Shown here: piece by piece, positions 17,073-26,450 of the stretch
Layout of the letters: the number at the start of each line of letters is the position of its first letter
Numbering within the stretch: the stretch's first letter is position 1
Notes under the pieces: model-generated
Told to the model about the DNA's origin: nothing
The model's database searches: none
The model's input: the letters and a program-made list of their open reading frames with translations, nothing else
Made by a program: the position numbers and the translations under genes
DNA from: an uncultured Methylococcaceae bacterium
Lineage (GTDB): Bacteria > Pseudomonadota > Gammaproteobacteria > Methylococcales > Methylococcaceae
Reading direction: 5' to 3'
Assembly: GCA_903911305.1 (NCBI GenBank)
Contig: CAIWDB010000513.1
Location: 1-38,929 of the forward strand
DNA length: 38,929 bases

Positions 17073-17256
17073 CTGATATTAAGCACGGATGCAACTGTTG
17101 TTGATTTCCCAGCGAAACAGGAGTGTCAAAGCTTGCTTTAACTCAAGACTGGAAATGCGAAGCTTGCTTCGCCTGTCAAACCAAGCCCTTCGACTTCGCT
17201 TAGGACAGGCTCTGACGCTCCAATCCTAGGCCGCTGCGTAACATCAATTAATCATC
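17073..17256. repeat. interspersed palindromic repeat, copy B
   Basis: The 43-base tail at 17214-17256 (containing CCTAGGCCGCTGCGTAACAT) is about 37/43 identical to copy A at 10886-10928. At the other side CTGATATTAAGCACGG (17073-17088) is a degenerate inverted copy of the same tail. The unit therefore appears bounded by inverted ends about 180 bp apart, with GTCAAAGCTTGC and AGCCCTTCGACTTCGCT segments between. No coding sequence is present. Confidence 0.65.
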
Positions 17257-17355
17257 AGACTGTTTGTGGTGTGCTATTCGACGTATGCGACCGATAAGAC
17301 TTAAGCATTAAAAGTTGCACATTCACTTGTGTCTTCCCTAAAAGGCCCTACCAAG

Positions 17356-17547
17356 TTAATTATTTTGCCGCCAAAGATCAAGCAATCGGAAAACCCCCTG
17401 CGTACCGATGGCTCCAACTAGAAAGCCTACGCTGAATAGCATCGAATAATGGTTCATGTCGAACGAAGCGACCAATTTGCCTAGCAGGAAACCGACAACT
17501 AGGGATAGGCCAATTTTAAGGCGCTTAAAAATTTCCAAGGTGTTCAT
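17356..17547 (-). CDS. small hypothetical membrane protein
   Basis: A 63-residue protein starting MNTLEIFKRLKIGLSLVVGF. It has two predicted membrane segments (about residues 12-27 and 37-52) and a polar end DLWRQNN. The ATG at 17547 is chosen over the upstream start at 17670 because an AGGAAAA ribosome-site-like stretch lies about 11 bases before it. The upstream codons also overlap the end of the RNase P RNA gene. It lies just downstream of rnpB on the same strand. I do not recognise a family. Confidence 0.55.
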   Translation of the reverse strand: MNTLEIFKRLKIGLSLVVGFLLGKLVASFDMNHYSMLFSVGFLVGAIGTQGVFRLLDLWRQNN

Positions 17548-17623
17548 GAAAAAACTGTTTTCCTGATTGCCTCGAAGAATAGAAACGTACAACCCACTGA
17601 AACGGGTGGCGAAGGTATGAAAA

Positions 17624-17992
17624 AGTGGAGTCGGTCTATAAGCCGGGTTCTGTCTAGGACAGTCATTCATCTGGGTCGCCTGTCGCCAAGCGCCTCAAGC
17701 AACCTACCCGGGAACCGTGCGGGCCGCACGTATGGGTCGAACCCATTGCCCCCCTATTTGGTCTTGCTCCGGGTGGGGTTTGCCCTGCCACTCTCGTTGC
17801 CGATAGCGCGGTGCGCTCTTACCGCACCATTTCACCCTTACCTAGAAACCCGAAGGTGGCTTGGCGGTATATTTTCTGTGGCACTTTCCGTAGGCTCGCG
17901 CCTCCCAGGCGTTACCTGGCACCCTACCCAATGGAGCCCGGACTTTCCTCCCTCCACGCTAGCGTGGACAGCGACTGTCCAACCAACTCCAT
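17624..17992 (-). ncRNA. rnpB: RNase P RNA (class A)
   Basis: The catalytic RNA of RNase P, which trims the 5' leader from tRNA precursors, read on the minus strand. The 5' end GGAGUUGG pairs with the 3' CCGACUCC to form helix P1 (bases 17990-17983 with 17635-17628). Conserved blocks are present: GAGGAAAGUCCGGGCUCC near the 5' side, GCAAGACCAAAUAGGGG in the 3' half, and AGAACCCGGCUUAUAGACCG near the end. Length is about 370 bases; exact ends are uncertain by a few bases. A weak promoter (CTGGCA, 18 bases, TAAACT) lies between it and the upstream lipoprotein gene. The neighbourhood with rsmI is common in gammaproteobacteria. Confidence 0.95.
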
Positions 17993-18037
17993 GCTTAGTT
18001 TACCGTTTGCTTGGGAACTTTGCCAGAGCAGCTTGTC

Positions 18038-18433
18038 TTATCGGAACGCGGGCAGAGGAGATTCCAGCATCCATTTGTCCTGATCGTCTTCAAAACGCCA
18101 AATTTGACGATCGGTAATGGTTTTTTCGGAACCCGACGGCTCTATAAAATAGCGGATTTCCACGCCTAGCTCCACAATATTGCTGGTTGGGTTTTCGTTC
18201 ACGTAGAGTGTTTTGTAGGTGGCAATATGTATGTTTTTTAGCCAAGCTTCGTCCAGACGGGTTCGGTGGGCAGGGCTTTGAAATTGAGCAGCCTTCTCAA
18301 ATTCACCCCACCGGATCGCCGAAGCATACCGATTGATGATTTCGTCCCGTTTCATCATAAATACGTCGGATACGTGGGTGCATGAAGCGAGTTGCATGAT
18401 TAAGCAAAATAACCCAAAGAAATTTAATCTCAT
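18038..18433 (-). CDS. small hypothetical lipoprotein
   Basis: A 131-residue protein with a lipoprotein signal: MRLNFFGLFCLIMQLASC, with the lipobox LASC making Cys18 the lipidated residue. The mature part is mixed alpha/beta, with a helix (KRDEIINRYASAIRWGEFEKAAQF), a VELGVEIRYFIEP strand region, and ITDRQIWRFEDDQDKWMLESPLP at the end. That order resembles small NTF2-like lipoproteins, but I cannot name a family. It ends 46 bases before the 5' end of rnpB on the same strand and is divergent from the gene at 18572. Confidence 0.7.
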   Translation of the reverse strand: MRLNFFGLFCLIMQLASCTHVSDVFMMKRDEIINRYASAIRWGEFEKAAQFQSPAHRTRLDEAWLKNIHIATYKTLYVNENPTSNIVELGVEIRYFIEPSGSEKTITDRQIWRFEDDQDKWMLESPLPAFR

Positions 18434-18571
18434 GATTGAAGTTCGCCGAAAATATATGAATTAACCAGCCGAAGGAGAACCTTCCCCCTTTGATGAAGTC
18501 CAAAATCATAACAAGCTTTTAGAACACAAATTATATAATGCATCAATAGCAAACAAATTGGAGAATGGCTA

Positions 18572-19012
18572 ATGAAAATACTCTTCGCCGTGATGGCGGT
18601 TTTGGCGGTTATCTTTTTTGCCCCACCCGTATTGAAACGCTTCAACAGCACGGAAATACATGGCTCGACCGACAAAAAAGTCATGCAATCGTTGAAGGAT
18701 GTAAGGCATAGCATGGCTACGGAAGAACGCCATACGTTTGATGTTGCCCTAGGGTTATTGCAAAAATTCCATGAACAAGAGGGTGAAAACGCTTTTGCCA
18801 ACACGGTCAGCGGGAAATCACCCACTGAAGTGATAGAACTTGCCAAGCAGGAAGTCGAGGCAAAGATAGCCGCTGGTGAAGCAGGCTTCAAGCAATATTC
18901 ATCTTGGGGGGATATGTTAAGCAAAAAAGTGGCAGAAGACGCACCTAAAAAGCCCGGCAACCAACAGCCCCCACCCCCTTTGCGTCAATCCGAACGCACT
19001 GGCAGACCTTAA
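18572..19012 (+). CDS. hypothetical exported or membrane-anchored protein (DUF6694-like)
   Basis: A 146-residue protein with an N-terminal hydrophobic segment (MKILFAVMAVLAVIFFAPPV) that may be a signal anchor. The central part (SLKDVRHSMATEERHTFDVA, then SGKSPTEVIELAKQ) resembles the helical DUF6694-type lipoproteins, although the lipobox cysteine is missing. The tail is proline-rich (QQPPPPPL). A GGAG ribosome site precedes the ATG, and a perfect TATAAT at 18534-18539 lies upstream without a clear -35. The opposite-strand reading frame over the same bases is less convincing. It shares a hairpin terminator with convergent rsmI. Confidence 0.6.
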   Translation: MKILFAVMAVLAVIFFAPPVLKRFNSTEIHGSTDKKVMQSLKDVRHSMATEERHTFDVALGLLQKFHEQEGENAFANTVSGKSPTEVIELAKQEVEAKIAAGEAGFKQYSSWGDMLSKKVAEDAPKKPGNQQPPPPLRQSERTGRP

Positions 19013-19045
19013 AAACTGTAGTTATCCATCAACAGCCCAACTGAA

Positions 19046-19071
19046 AAGTGGCAAACACAGCTTTGCCACTT
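19046..19071. terminator. bidirectional hairpin between convergent genes
   Basis: AAGTGGCAAA and TTTGCCACTT form a perfect 10-base stem with loop CACAGC. It sits between the stop codons of the gene at 18572 and rsmI. Short T-rich bases follow on each strand. Confidence 0.7.
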
Positions 19072-19072
19072 G

Positions 19073-19930
19073 TTAGCCTGTTTTATCGGCCAGCCTAAGC
19101 GCAGCCTGATAGAGTAATTCTTTTCTGGAGCCGGTGATTTTGGCCGCCAATGTTGAAGCGGTTTTGACCGAGCATTCTTCCAGTAATAGTTTAAGCACAC
19201 GAATTTGCTCCCCCGTCAATTCAGTCTTGCTTTTTTGCGATGCGCCTTCGAGTAGCACGACAAATTCGCCTTTTTCCATGAACGGGTCATCTTCGATGCG
19301 GGTGACTGCTTCGTCCACCGTGCAACTTAGTATGGTTTCATGTAGCTTGGTTAACTCACGGGCAATGACGATGCTGCGATGCGAAGGGAATACAGCAGCG
19401 ATGTCTCTGACAAAATCCAACACGCGATGGCTGGATTCATAGAAAATCAACGTCCTCGCCTCATCCACCACTTTTTCCAACATAGTGCATCTAGCCGATG
19501 AAGTGCGCGGAGGAAAGCCTTCAAAGGCAAAGCGGTTGGTGGACAAGCCACTCGCTGACAATGCCGCAACCAAGGCACAAGCACCCGGAACCGGCACGAC
19601 GCGCACGCCATGCGCCACTGCCTGCCGCACCAAGGGGAAGCCGGGGTCGTTGATTAGCGGGGTTCCTGCATCGGAAATCAAGGCTATGGATTCGCCTTGT
19701 TTCAGCTTTTCCAACAGTTTGGCGGAGGCTGCATCTTCATTATGTTCGTGCAAAGCAGTCAGAGGTTTGTCAATATCATAACGGTCCAACAAAGGGCGGC
19801 TATGGCGAGTGTCCTCACAGGCGATCAAACTGACCCCTTGTAAAACCTCGACGGCGCGGAAAGTCACATCAGCCAGATTGCCGATTGGAGTCGCAACTAG
19901 GTATAGTATGCCCTTAGGATTGTCCACCAT
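19073..19930 (-). CDS. rsmI: 16S rRNA (cytidine1402-2'-O)-methyltransferase
   Basis: A 285-residue tetrapyrrole-methylase-fold enzyme that methylates the ribose of C1402 in the ribosomal decoding centre using S-adenosylmethionine. It opens with GILYLVATPIGNLADVTFRA and has CEDTRHSRPLLDRY, ALISDAGTPLINDPGF, VPVPGACALVAALSASGLS and FYESSHRVL, all hallmark RsmI motifs. It is divergent from lpoA, with only 39 bases between starts, the same arrangement as in E. coli. The promoters must therefore be short or overlap. The small C-terminal domain is present. Confidence 0.97.
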   Translation of the reverse strand: MVDNPKGILYLVATPIGNLADVTFRAVEVLQGVSLIACEDTRHSRPLLDRYDIDKPLTALHEHNEDAASAKLLEKLKQGESIALISDAGTPLINDPGFPLVRQAVAHGVRVVPVPGACALVAALSASGLSTNRFAFEGFPPRTSSARCTMLEKVVDEARTLIFYESSHRVLDFVRDIAAVFPSHRSIVIARELTKLHETILSCTVDEAVTRIEDDPFMEKGEFVVLLEGASQKSKTELTGEQIRVLKLLLEECSVKTASTLAAKITGSRKELLYQAALRLADKTG

Positions 19931-19969
19931 GTTTTTATCCCCAAACTTGAAAAGTTAAATTTAATTCCT

Positions 19970-21928
19970 ATGTCTATTGCCAAACTGGTTTTGACCTTAA
20001 GCATCACCCTTATCCTAGCCGCCTGTGCCAGCCAATCGACGAGGTATCGCGACACGCCGCTGATAGCCGAGGCAAGTGAGCGATTCAGCAAAGGCGATTA
20101 CGCCGGTGCTTCGCAAATTTATCAACGTCTTGCCGAACATGCCGGTAGTGGTGCCGATTATTACCGCCTGCTGGCCGCTGATGCAGAATTGCGGGCGGGC
20201 AATGACCGGGCGGCACGTGCCTTGCTTGGGGCAATCAAGTCGGATGAGTTGGAGGAAGGCGACCGGCAACGTTATGCGTTGCTGCGCGCCCGGCTTGACT
20301 TGAACCAAGGGGATGCCCGTCAAGCCATGATGCTGCTGGATGGCATCAATTACCAATTGCTCACTTCGCCATTAAGGGTTCATTATCACATACTGCGTGC
20401 TTCGGCCTACAATCAGTTGGGCAACATGCTAGAAAGCGCTCGCGAACGGGTTTATTACGGACAATTGACCAATAACGCCGATGCGATTCAAAAAAACAAC
20501 GAAGCCATTTACGATGCGCTGAACCACTTGCCCTATAGAGTCTTGACCGATTTGCAACCCAGCACCCAAGGCACCCTAGGCGGTTGGATGGCTTTGGTCA
20601 TCGCCTTGCGCAGTCCTGAGGCAAACCGGGCAGGGGCAATTCAGGCTTGGCGGGCAAAGTATCCCAGCCATCCTGCCAATGGCGCGTTTGTTGAGGGTTT
20701 TACGGCTAAGACCGGCAAATCCATTGAAATAGCACCCTTGAAGCCAACCGTGAGTGCGCCGCCTATCACTCCAGCACCCATACAAGCCACGCTTCCCCCC
20801 CCGGTTCCTCCATCGCCAGCTCCCGTTTCCGCTGCCCCCTTGACACCCACGACGCCTACGCCTCCCCCGGCGACCAGCGGCATCATCGGTGTCATGCTGC
20901 CCTTGACAGGCACTTATGCCCAAGCGGGCCAAGCCGTCCGCAATGGGTTGACGGCAGCATGGAACGCCGACACTAATCCAACTCGGCCTGAACTGCGTTA
21001 CGTCGATACTCAGGGCGCTGATGTTGGCGTGATCTACCGGAAGTTGGTTGCAGATGGCGCACGATTTGTGATTGGCCCTTTAACTAAAGAAGAAGTGGCC
21101 GCCCTCGCAAGGAGCGGGGATTTCACCGTTCCGGTATTGGCACTCAATCAAACCCCCGAAGCCAACAACCGTGAAGGACTTTATCAATTCGCCCTGACCC
21201 CTGAGCATGAAGTCGAACAGTCAGCCAGCTTGGCATGGTTCGATGGTCGGCAGAATGCCTTGCTATTAGCCCCCTCGTCGGCTTTTGGTCAGCGAATGAC
21301 CACCCATTTCACCAATTACTGGAAAAGCCTTGGTGGCAAAATTGCCAACGTCAAGACTTATCAGGCGGGTGCGGCAGATTATTCTGACACGGCAAAACGT
21401 TTGGTTTCCAGTGTAGTCAGTGGAGAATCGGCAGGGGCAAGCGCCCCGCCACCGGAATTTATTTTCATGATTGCCGATTCAAGGGATGGCAAGCTGCTTA
21501 ACCCACATATCGAAAACCAAGAAGCCACTCATATACCGGTCTACTCGACCTCCCTGATCTTCAACGGCCAGCCCAATGCGCCCCAAAACGCCGATTTGTC
21601 AGGGGTCACGTTTTGCGATAGCCCATGGCTACTGGGTAACGATGCCGGGGTGATTTCCCGTCAAACCATGCAAGCAACAGTGCAACAAACCCCCGAAATT
21701 TATTTGCGCCTACTGCCGATGGGGATCGATGCCTATCAACTACTCCCAGAGCTGAATCTGATGAAAAATGGGGGGCAAAGCCGGTTTTCAGGCGCAACAG
21801 GGGTATTGACCCTAAAGGGCAATCGAATAAACCGCCAATTGCATTGTGCGCAGTTCGATGGAAACACCCTGCAACCGCGCGGCATTGCACCCAACCTCCA
21901 GCCTAACGCCATGCCGACTTCACCCTGA
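19970..21928 (+). CDS. lpoA: penicillin-binding protein activator LpoA (LppC family)
   Basis: A 652-residue outer-membrane lipoprotein that in E. coli reaches through the periplasm to stimulate PBP1a. The signal ends in the lipobox LAAC (Cys19). Residues about 30-250 form TPR-like helical repeats (for example GDYAGASQIYQRLAEHAGSG). A proline/threonine-rich linker (about 255-300) precedes a periplasmic-binding-protein-like domain (about 303-640) opening with SGIIGVMLPLTGTYAQAGQA. It starts at ATG 19970 and is followed with one-base overlap by yraN, then diaA, the standard gammaproteobacterial cluster. Confidence 0.95.
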   Translation: MSIAKLVLTLSITLILAACASQSTRYRDTPLIAEASERFSKGDYAGASQIYQRLAEHAGSGADYYRLLAADAELRAGNDRAARALLGAIKSDELEEGDRQRYALLRARLDLNQGDARQAMMLLDGINYQLLTSPLRVHYHILRASAYNQLGNMLESARERVYYGQLTNNADAIQKNNEAIYDALNHLPYRVLTDLQPSTQGTLGGWMALVIALRSPEANRAGAIQAWRAKYPSHPANGAFVEGFTAKTGKSIEIAPLKPTVSAPPITPAPIQATLPPPVPPSPAPVSAAPLTPTTPTPPPATSGIIGVMLPLTGTYAQAGQAVRNGLTAAWNADTNPTRPELRYVDTQGADVGVIYRKLVADGARFVIGPLTKEEVAALARSGDFTVPVLALNQTPEANNREGLYQFALTPEHEVEQSASLAWFDGRQNALLLAPSSAFGQRMTTHFTNYWKSLGGKIANVKTYQAGAADYSDTAKRLVSSVVSGESAGASAPPPEFIFMIADSRDGKLLNPHIENQEATHIPVYSTSLIFNGQPNAPQNADLSGVTFCDSPWLLGNDAGVISRQTMQATVQQTPEIYLRLLPMGIDAYQLLPELNLMKNGGQSRFSGATGVLTLKGNRINRQLHCAQFDGNTLQPRGIAPNLQPNAMPTSP

Positions 21929-22308
21929 TGCTATTCGGTAAAGGTCCAAAAGCCGACCGCTTGACAACGGGGCAGCAGGCAGAAGATAGTGTTTTGGCTT
22001 ATCTTCAAGCCCAGGGTTTGGCATTGGTGCAGAGAAATTACCGTTGTCGAGGCGGGGAAATTGACCTTATCATGCGCGATGGCGGCACAATCGTGTTCGT
22101 GGAAGTCCGCTTCCGGTCCGACCTACGTTTTGGCGGTGCGTTGGCCAGTGTTGACTTTCACAAACAAGCACGTCTGATTCACGCGGCCTCACATTTTTTG
22201 GCGACGAAGCGCATTGATCGGCCTACCCGATTCGATGTGGCGGCGGTTTCGCCCGATCAAGGCAAGCTTGCTATACAATGGATTAAAGACGCTTTTCAAG
22301 CGGGATGA
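21928..22308 (+). CDS. yraN: YraN family (UPF0102) protein
   Basis: A 126-residue protein of the UPF0102 family, predicted to have a nuclease-like fold with unknown substrate. The conserved blocks are GQQAEDSVLAYLQAQGL, RNYRCRGGEIDLIMRDG (with the family Glu and Asp), IVFVEVRFR (Glu-Val-Arg/Lys) and RFDVAAV. The ATG shares one base with the lpoA stop, so the two are translationally coupled. Confidence 0.93.
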   Translation: MLFGKGPKADRLTTGQQAEDSVLAYLQAQGLALVQRNYRCRGGEIDLIMRDGGTIVFVEVRFRSDLRFGGALASVDFHKQARLIHAASHFLATKRIDRPTRFDVAAVSPDQGKLAIQWIKDAFQAG

Positions 22309-22315
22309 AAGACGA

Positions 22316-22346
22316 GTGGTTAGTGACCAGCCATTACACTAACCAC
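22316..22346. repeat. inverted repeat between yraN and diaA
   Basis: GTGGTTAGTG (22316-22325) and CACTAACCAC (22337-22346) are perfect inverted copies. Further CCACT-rich units (ACCACTTACCACTAGCCACT) follow up to the diaA start, giving a simple-repeat appearance. It may weaken or process the lpoA-yraN-diaA message. Confidence 0.6.
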
Positions 22347-22366
22347 AGCCTACCACTTACCACTAG

Positions 22367-22966
<600 letters not shown>

Positions 22967-22969
22967 ACC

Positions 22970-24370
22970 ATGACGATTGCCCCCGACTTTTTGTCTCGTT
23001 TACGGCAAATCTTGCCTGTTGGGTCAATTCATAGCGAACCCGCCGACTGCTGGGCCTATGGCTACGACAATTCAAGAAAACACGCTTTGCCCGAGGCGGT
23101 GGCTTTCCCTGTGACCCACGGGGAGGTTCTGGCAGTGGTTCGCTTGTGCAATGAATTCCGTGTCCCACTGACCCCACGCGGTCGCGGAACCGGCACTACA
23201 GGCGCTGTCGTGCCATTGGAGGGTGGTTTGACGATGTCGCTGGAACGCATGAACCGCATTGTCGAACTGGTCCCCGACAACCGGTTTGCCGTGGTGGAAC
23301 CGGGGTTGACCAACCAAGCCTTGCAAGATGCGCTAAAACCTCTGGGCTTCTTCTGGCCTCCTGACCCAACCAGCGCGGCCTATTGCAGTATTGGCGGCAA
23401 CCTAGCCTATAACTCCGCCGGCCCGCGCGCCGTCAAATATGGCACTCCACGTGATAATATCTTTGGACTACGCGCGGTGACAGGCGATGGACGCGAGCTT
23501 AGCACGGGCGTATTCACTAGCAAAGGCGTCGTGGGCTTGGATTTGACTCGGCTGATTGTCGGCAGCGAAGGAACCTTGGCAATCATCACCGAGGCCACCC
23601 TTAAATTGACCCCGCTGGCTGAATCCATACGCACCATGCGAGCGGTCTACGCAAATGTCGATGCCGCCACCCGCGCCATTGCCCGCATCATGGCCCAACC
23701 GATTAACCCATGCGCACTGGAATTCATGGATGCCAATGCCATTGAGATGATACGCCAATATTCCAATGTGGAATTACCGACAGGGGCGGGTGCTTTACTG
23801 ATGATCGAAGTGGATGGGCCATTATCCGGTTTGGATGCGGCAGTGGAGGGTGTTGCCCAATCTGCCCATGTTGAAGGACTGCTGGATTTCAGCATTGCCC
23901 GTGACGCAACCGAAGTCGAGGCGCTTTGGCGAACCCGCAAGGCGCTATCCCCGGCGTTACGCAAAGTCGCACCCGGCAAAATCAATGAGGACGTGGTTGT
24001 ACCCGTCACCGAACTGCCCGCCCTCATTAGCGGGCTGAATACATTATCCAAACAGCACGGCATTCCTATCGTCAATTTCGGCCATGCCGGCAATGGCAAC
24101 ATCCATGTCAACCTATTACTCGACCCCAACAAACCGGGTCAACAAGAACAAGCCGAGGAAGCCTTAAGCGATGTATTCGATTTGGTTTTAGGGCTACGCG
24201 GAACCTTGTCCGGCGAACATGGCATCGGTTTGGTCAAACGGGATTATGTGGGCAGGGAATTGGATGCCGTATCAATGGATTTGATGCGATCCATCAAGCG
24301 GCAGTTTGATCCTAATGGGATTTTGAACAAGGGTAAGATGTTGCCGACTGGCATTGATGCTAATAGGTGA
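22970..24370 (+). CDS. FAD-linked oxidase (GlcD / D-lactate dehydrogenase type)
   Basis: A 466-residue flavoprotein of the vanillyl-alcohol-oxidase/PCMH family. The FAD-binding part has TPRGRGTGTTGAVVPLEGG, VVEPGLTNQALQDALKPLG, DPTSAAYCSIGGNLAYNSAG and VGSEGTLAIITEATL. The C-terminal FAD-oxidase domain has the metal-site region NFGHAGNGNIHVNLL and the ending SGEHGIGLVKRDYV with FDPNGILNKGKML. Family members oxidise D-2-hydroxy acids (glycolate, D-lactate, D-2-hydroxyglutarate). No glcE/glcF partners are present, so the single-subunit D-lactate type is more likely. It appears to be the last gene of the lpoA-yraN-diaA run. Confidence 0.88.
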   Translation: MTIAPDFLSRLRQILPVGSIHSEPADCWAYGYDNSRKHALPEAVAFPVTHGEVLAVVRLCNEFRVPLTPRGRGTGTTGAVVPLEGGLTMSLERMNRIVELVPDNRFAVVEPGLTNQALQDALKPLGFFWPPDPTSAAYCSIGGNLAYNSAGPRAVKYGTPRDNIFGLRAVTGDGRELSTGVFTSKGVVGLDLTRLIVGSEGTLAIITEATLKLTPLAESIRTMRAVYANVDAATRAIARIMAQPINPCALEFMDANAIEMIRQYSNVELPTGAGALLMIEVDGPLSGLDAAVEGVAQSAHVEGLLDFSIARDATEVEALWRTRKALSPALRKVAPGKINEDVVVPVTELPALISGLNTLSKQHGIPIVNFGHAGNGNIHVNLLLDPNKPGQQEQAEEALSDVFDLVLGLRGTLSGEHGIGLVKRDYVGRELDAVSMDLMRSIKRQFDPNGILNKGKMLPTGIDANR

Positions 24371-24524
24371 TAACGGTCACTCAACGGCAGCTAGGGTACT
24401 TTATCGCTTGGTTACGGTATACTTTACTCAAAGCGGGGTTGACTTGGCTATGTCACCCTGACAAAGCAATTTCGATGATCCTAAGTCAAGTAAATAAATT
24501 AAGATTCACTTACCCTCTGCCCAG

Positions 24525-25463
24525 TTGAAAGCCATCTGTACCCTTCCACACAAGATCGCCATCTTCACCGACGAACCCGGCTGGCACGGGGCGAGGCTTA
24601 AACGCGCCCTTGCGGCTCGCGGCTTTGAGTCCAGTTATGTATCTTTGACTCGATGCCAGTTGAATCTGGATGGCAACGGCTTACCTATTGTCATTCCGGG
24701 ATTTGATGATGGTTTGCCAACCGGCGCATTTGTGCGTGGGGTTCCAGGTGGTTCGTTGGAGCAAGTGACGTTTTATCTCGATATTCTGCATGGGCTTAAA
24801 CTGCTCGGCATTCCCGTCTACAATGATGCCCGCGCCATCGAACGCACGGTGGACAAGGGCATGACTAGCTTTTTATTGCGGCATGCGGGGTTGCCCACTC
24901 CGCCCGCTTGGGTGGTCAACAGTCGTGAAGAGGCTGTCAATCTTGCAAAACGGGAGTTGGAAAGCGGTCACCAAATGGTCAGCAAGCCACTGTTCGGCTC
25001 CCAAGGCGAAGGTTTGCAACGGCATCAGAAACTGGAAGACATAGCGTGTCTGGCTGAAAGCAACGGGGTCTTCTATTTACAACGCTTTGTGGAATGCAGT
25101 GAACAATCCCATGATTTCCGGGTGTTTGTCATCCATGGAAAAACAGTGGCCGCCATGCGCCGGTATGGCAAGACATGGCTTAACAATGTGGCTCAAGGCG
25201 GGCGTTGCGAGCCAGTGCGCTTGGATGATTTGCATTTGTGCAAGCTTGCGGAAGATGCAGTGAAAACGGTTGGCATGGCTTACGCCGGAGTGGATATAAT
25301 ACGCGATGTCCAAGACCGCTATACGGTTATAGAAATCAACAGCGTACCGGCGTGGAAAGGTTTGCAAGGTGTCACCGAAGTGATTATTGCCGATTTGTTG
25401 GCGGATGACTTCCTGTCCCATTGCACAGCCCTTGCTCCCCGTCTGCAAGCACTGGCAAGTTAA
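24525..25463 (+). CDS. RimK-like ATP-grasp ligase of the C1-cofactor cluster
   Basis: A 312-residue ATP-grasp protein of the RimK/MptN type, enzymes that join an amino acid (often glutamate) to a carboxylate through an acyl phosphate. ATP-grasp landmarks are HQMVSKPLFGSQGEGLQ (phosphate loop), FVECSEQSHDFRVFVIHGK, AAMRRYGKTW and the metal-binding VIEINSVPAWKGLQG. Archaeal MptN adds glutamate to tetrahydromethanopterin, so a cofactor-tailing role fits here, but the substrate is not proven. It starts at a TTG (24525), since no earlier ATG exists. The stop overlaps the next start (TAATG), so it is coupled to the CitG-like gene. Confidence 0.8.
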   Translation: MKAICTLPHKIAIFTDEPGWHGARLKRALAARGFESSYVSLTRCQLNLDGNGLPIVIPGFDDGLPTGAFVRGVPGGSLEQVTFYLDILHGLKLLGIPVYNDARAIERTVDKGMTSFLLRHAGLPTPPAWVVNSREEAVNLAKRELESGHQMVSKPLFGSQGEGLQRHQKLEDIACLAESNGVFYLQRFVECSEQSHDFRVFVIHGKTVAAMRRYGKTWLNNVAQGGRCEPVRLDDLHLCKLAEDAVKTVGMAYAGVDIIRDVQDRYTVIEINSVPAWKGLQGVTEVIIADLLADDFLSHCTALAPRLQALAS

Positions 25464-26341
25464 TGACAATTTCTCCTGAAAAGCTGCAACAGGCTTATTT
25501 AGACGCTTGCGAAGCCGAGTTGCAGGCATTCAAGCCTGGCAATGTCAGTATTCATTCTGAAGGTCACGGCATGACGGTGGGGGATTTCCGCCGTAGCGCC
25601 CGAGCCAGCGCCCCGCCGCTGTGTGATCCGGCGCTGTCTTTGGGGGAGAAAATCTATCATGCGATTGCCGAAACCCGGAAGGCTGTCGGCTGTAACACCA
25701 ATTTAGGCATTGTGTTACTGGCGGCCCCGTTGCTTGAAGCCTGTTTAAATGGCGCAAAGTCAATGGATTTGCTTGATAATTTAAGATGGGTGCTGGATGC
25801 AAGCTCAGTGGATGACGCAAGTTGGGTGTATCAGGCTATTCGCTTGGCTGCTCCCGGTGGACTAGGCGAATCGGAGACGGAAGACGTCAATTCCTCACCC
25901 ACAGTGACCCTGCTGGATGCCATGAAAATCGCATCAGGGTGGGATCGCATCGCTTGGCAATATACTAATTACTACACAAATGTTTTTGATTTCGCAATTC
26001 CAAGTTATCATAGGTGGCTAAGTCTATGGGGTGATGAGCAATGGGCCACTGTTGGCGTGTTCACGGGATTGCTCAGAACCTTCCCGGATAGCCATATAGA
26101 GCGCAAGTTTGGAGCCCGATTCACTAGGATGGTGACGGAAAGAATGACCCTAGTTGAGCAATCAATGACCTTTCCCGATAAGCCTGAGCAAGCGTTGCGG
26201 GTGCTTCGGAAGGTGGATATAGAGTTCAAGTCAGCCGGAATAAATCCAGGCACGACGGCAGACCTAACCGTGGCCTGCCTTCTCGCGGTGAGGCTAGACA
26301 GGCTAATAAAGGCTGGCTATTCATCCGCTTCGCGGGTCTAG
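25463..26341 (+). CDS. CitG-like triphosphoribosyl-dephospho-CoA synthase family protein
   Basis: A 292-residue all-helical protein of the CitG family. Classical members make the 2'-(5''-triphosphoribosyl)-3'-dephospho-CoA prosthetic group of citrate lyase. A divergent branch is found in methylotroph gene clusters for the tetrahydromethanopterin pathway, and this gene fits it. Visible motifs are AFKPGNVSIHSEGHGM near the start (CitG KPGxVS), TNLGIVLLAAPL and GINPGTTADLTVACLLAVRL at the end. No citrate lyase is nearby, so a ribosyl or phosphoribosyl transfer in cofactor synthesis is the likeliest role, which is inference. The ATG at 25463 overlaps the preceding stop. Confidence 0.82.
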   Translation: MTISPEKLQQAYLDACEAELQAFKPGNVSIHSEGHGMTVGDFRRSARASAPPLCDPALSLGEKIYHAIAETRKAVGCNTNLGIVLLAAPLLEACLNGAKSMDLLDNLRWVLDASSVDDASWVYQAIRLAAPGGLGESETEDVNSSPTVTLLDAMKIASGWDRIAWQYTNYYTNVFDFAIPSYHRWLSLWGDEQWATVGVFTGLLRTFPDSHIERKFGARFTRMVTERMTLVEQSMTFPDKPEQALRVLRKVDIEFKSAGINPGTTADLTVACLLAVRLDRLIKAGYSSASRV

Positions 26342-26403
26342 CTTTAAGCCAAATTTAGACATTGTGTTTTTCTTGAAAATTATTTAAAGACAAGCCAATG
26401 TCA

Positions 26404-26433
26404 TTGACTATAAAATCCTGACCATTTTTAAAT
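26404..26433 (+). promoter_or_regulatory. possible sigma-70 promoter of fae
   Basis: TTGACT at 26404-26409 (five of six to TTGACA) is followed after 18 bases by TTAAAT (four of six). It lies immediately before the fae ribosome site AGAGGAG, so the leader would be very short. The call is weak. Confidence 0.3.
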
Positions 26434-26450
26434 TACAAGAGGAGAAGCAA

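Noticed and set aside
18430-18960. A 176-codon minus-strand reading frame over the gene at 18572
   Set aside because: The plus-strand gene has a ribosome site, a signal-like N-terminus and DUF6694-like helices; the minus frame has no family features and runs into the next gene.
24371-24524. Sigma-70 promoter from TTGACT near 24440 or TATACT near 24418 for the RimK-like gene
   Set aside because: Neither hexamer has a partner at 16-18 bases, so there is no better than chance support.
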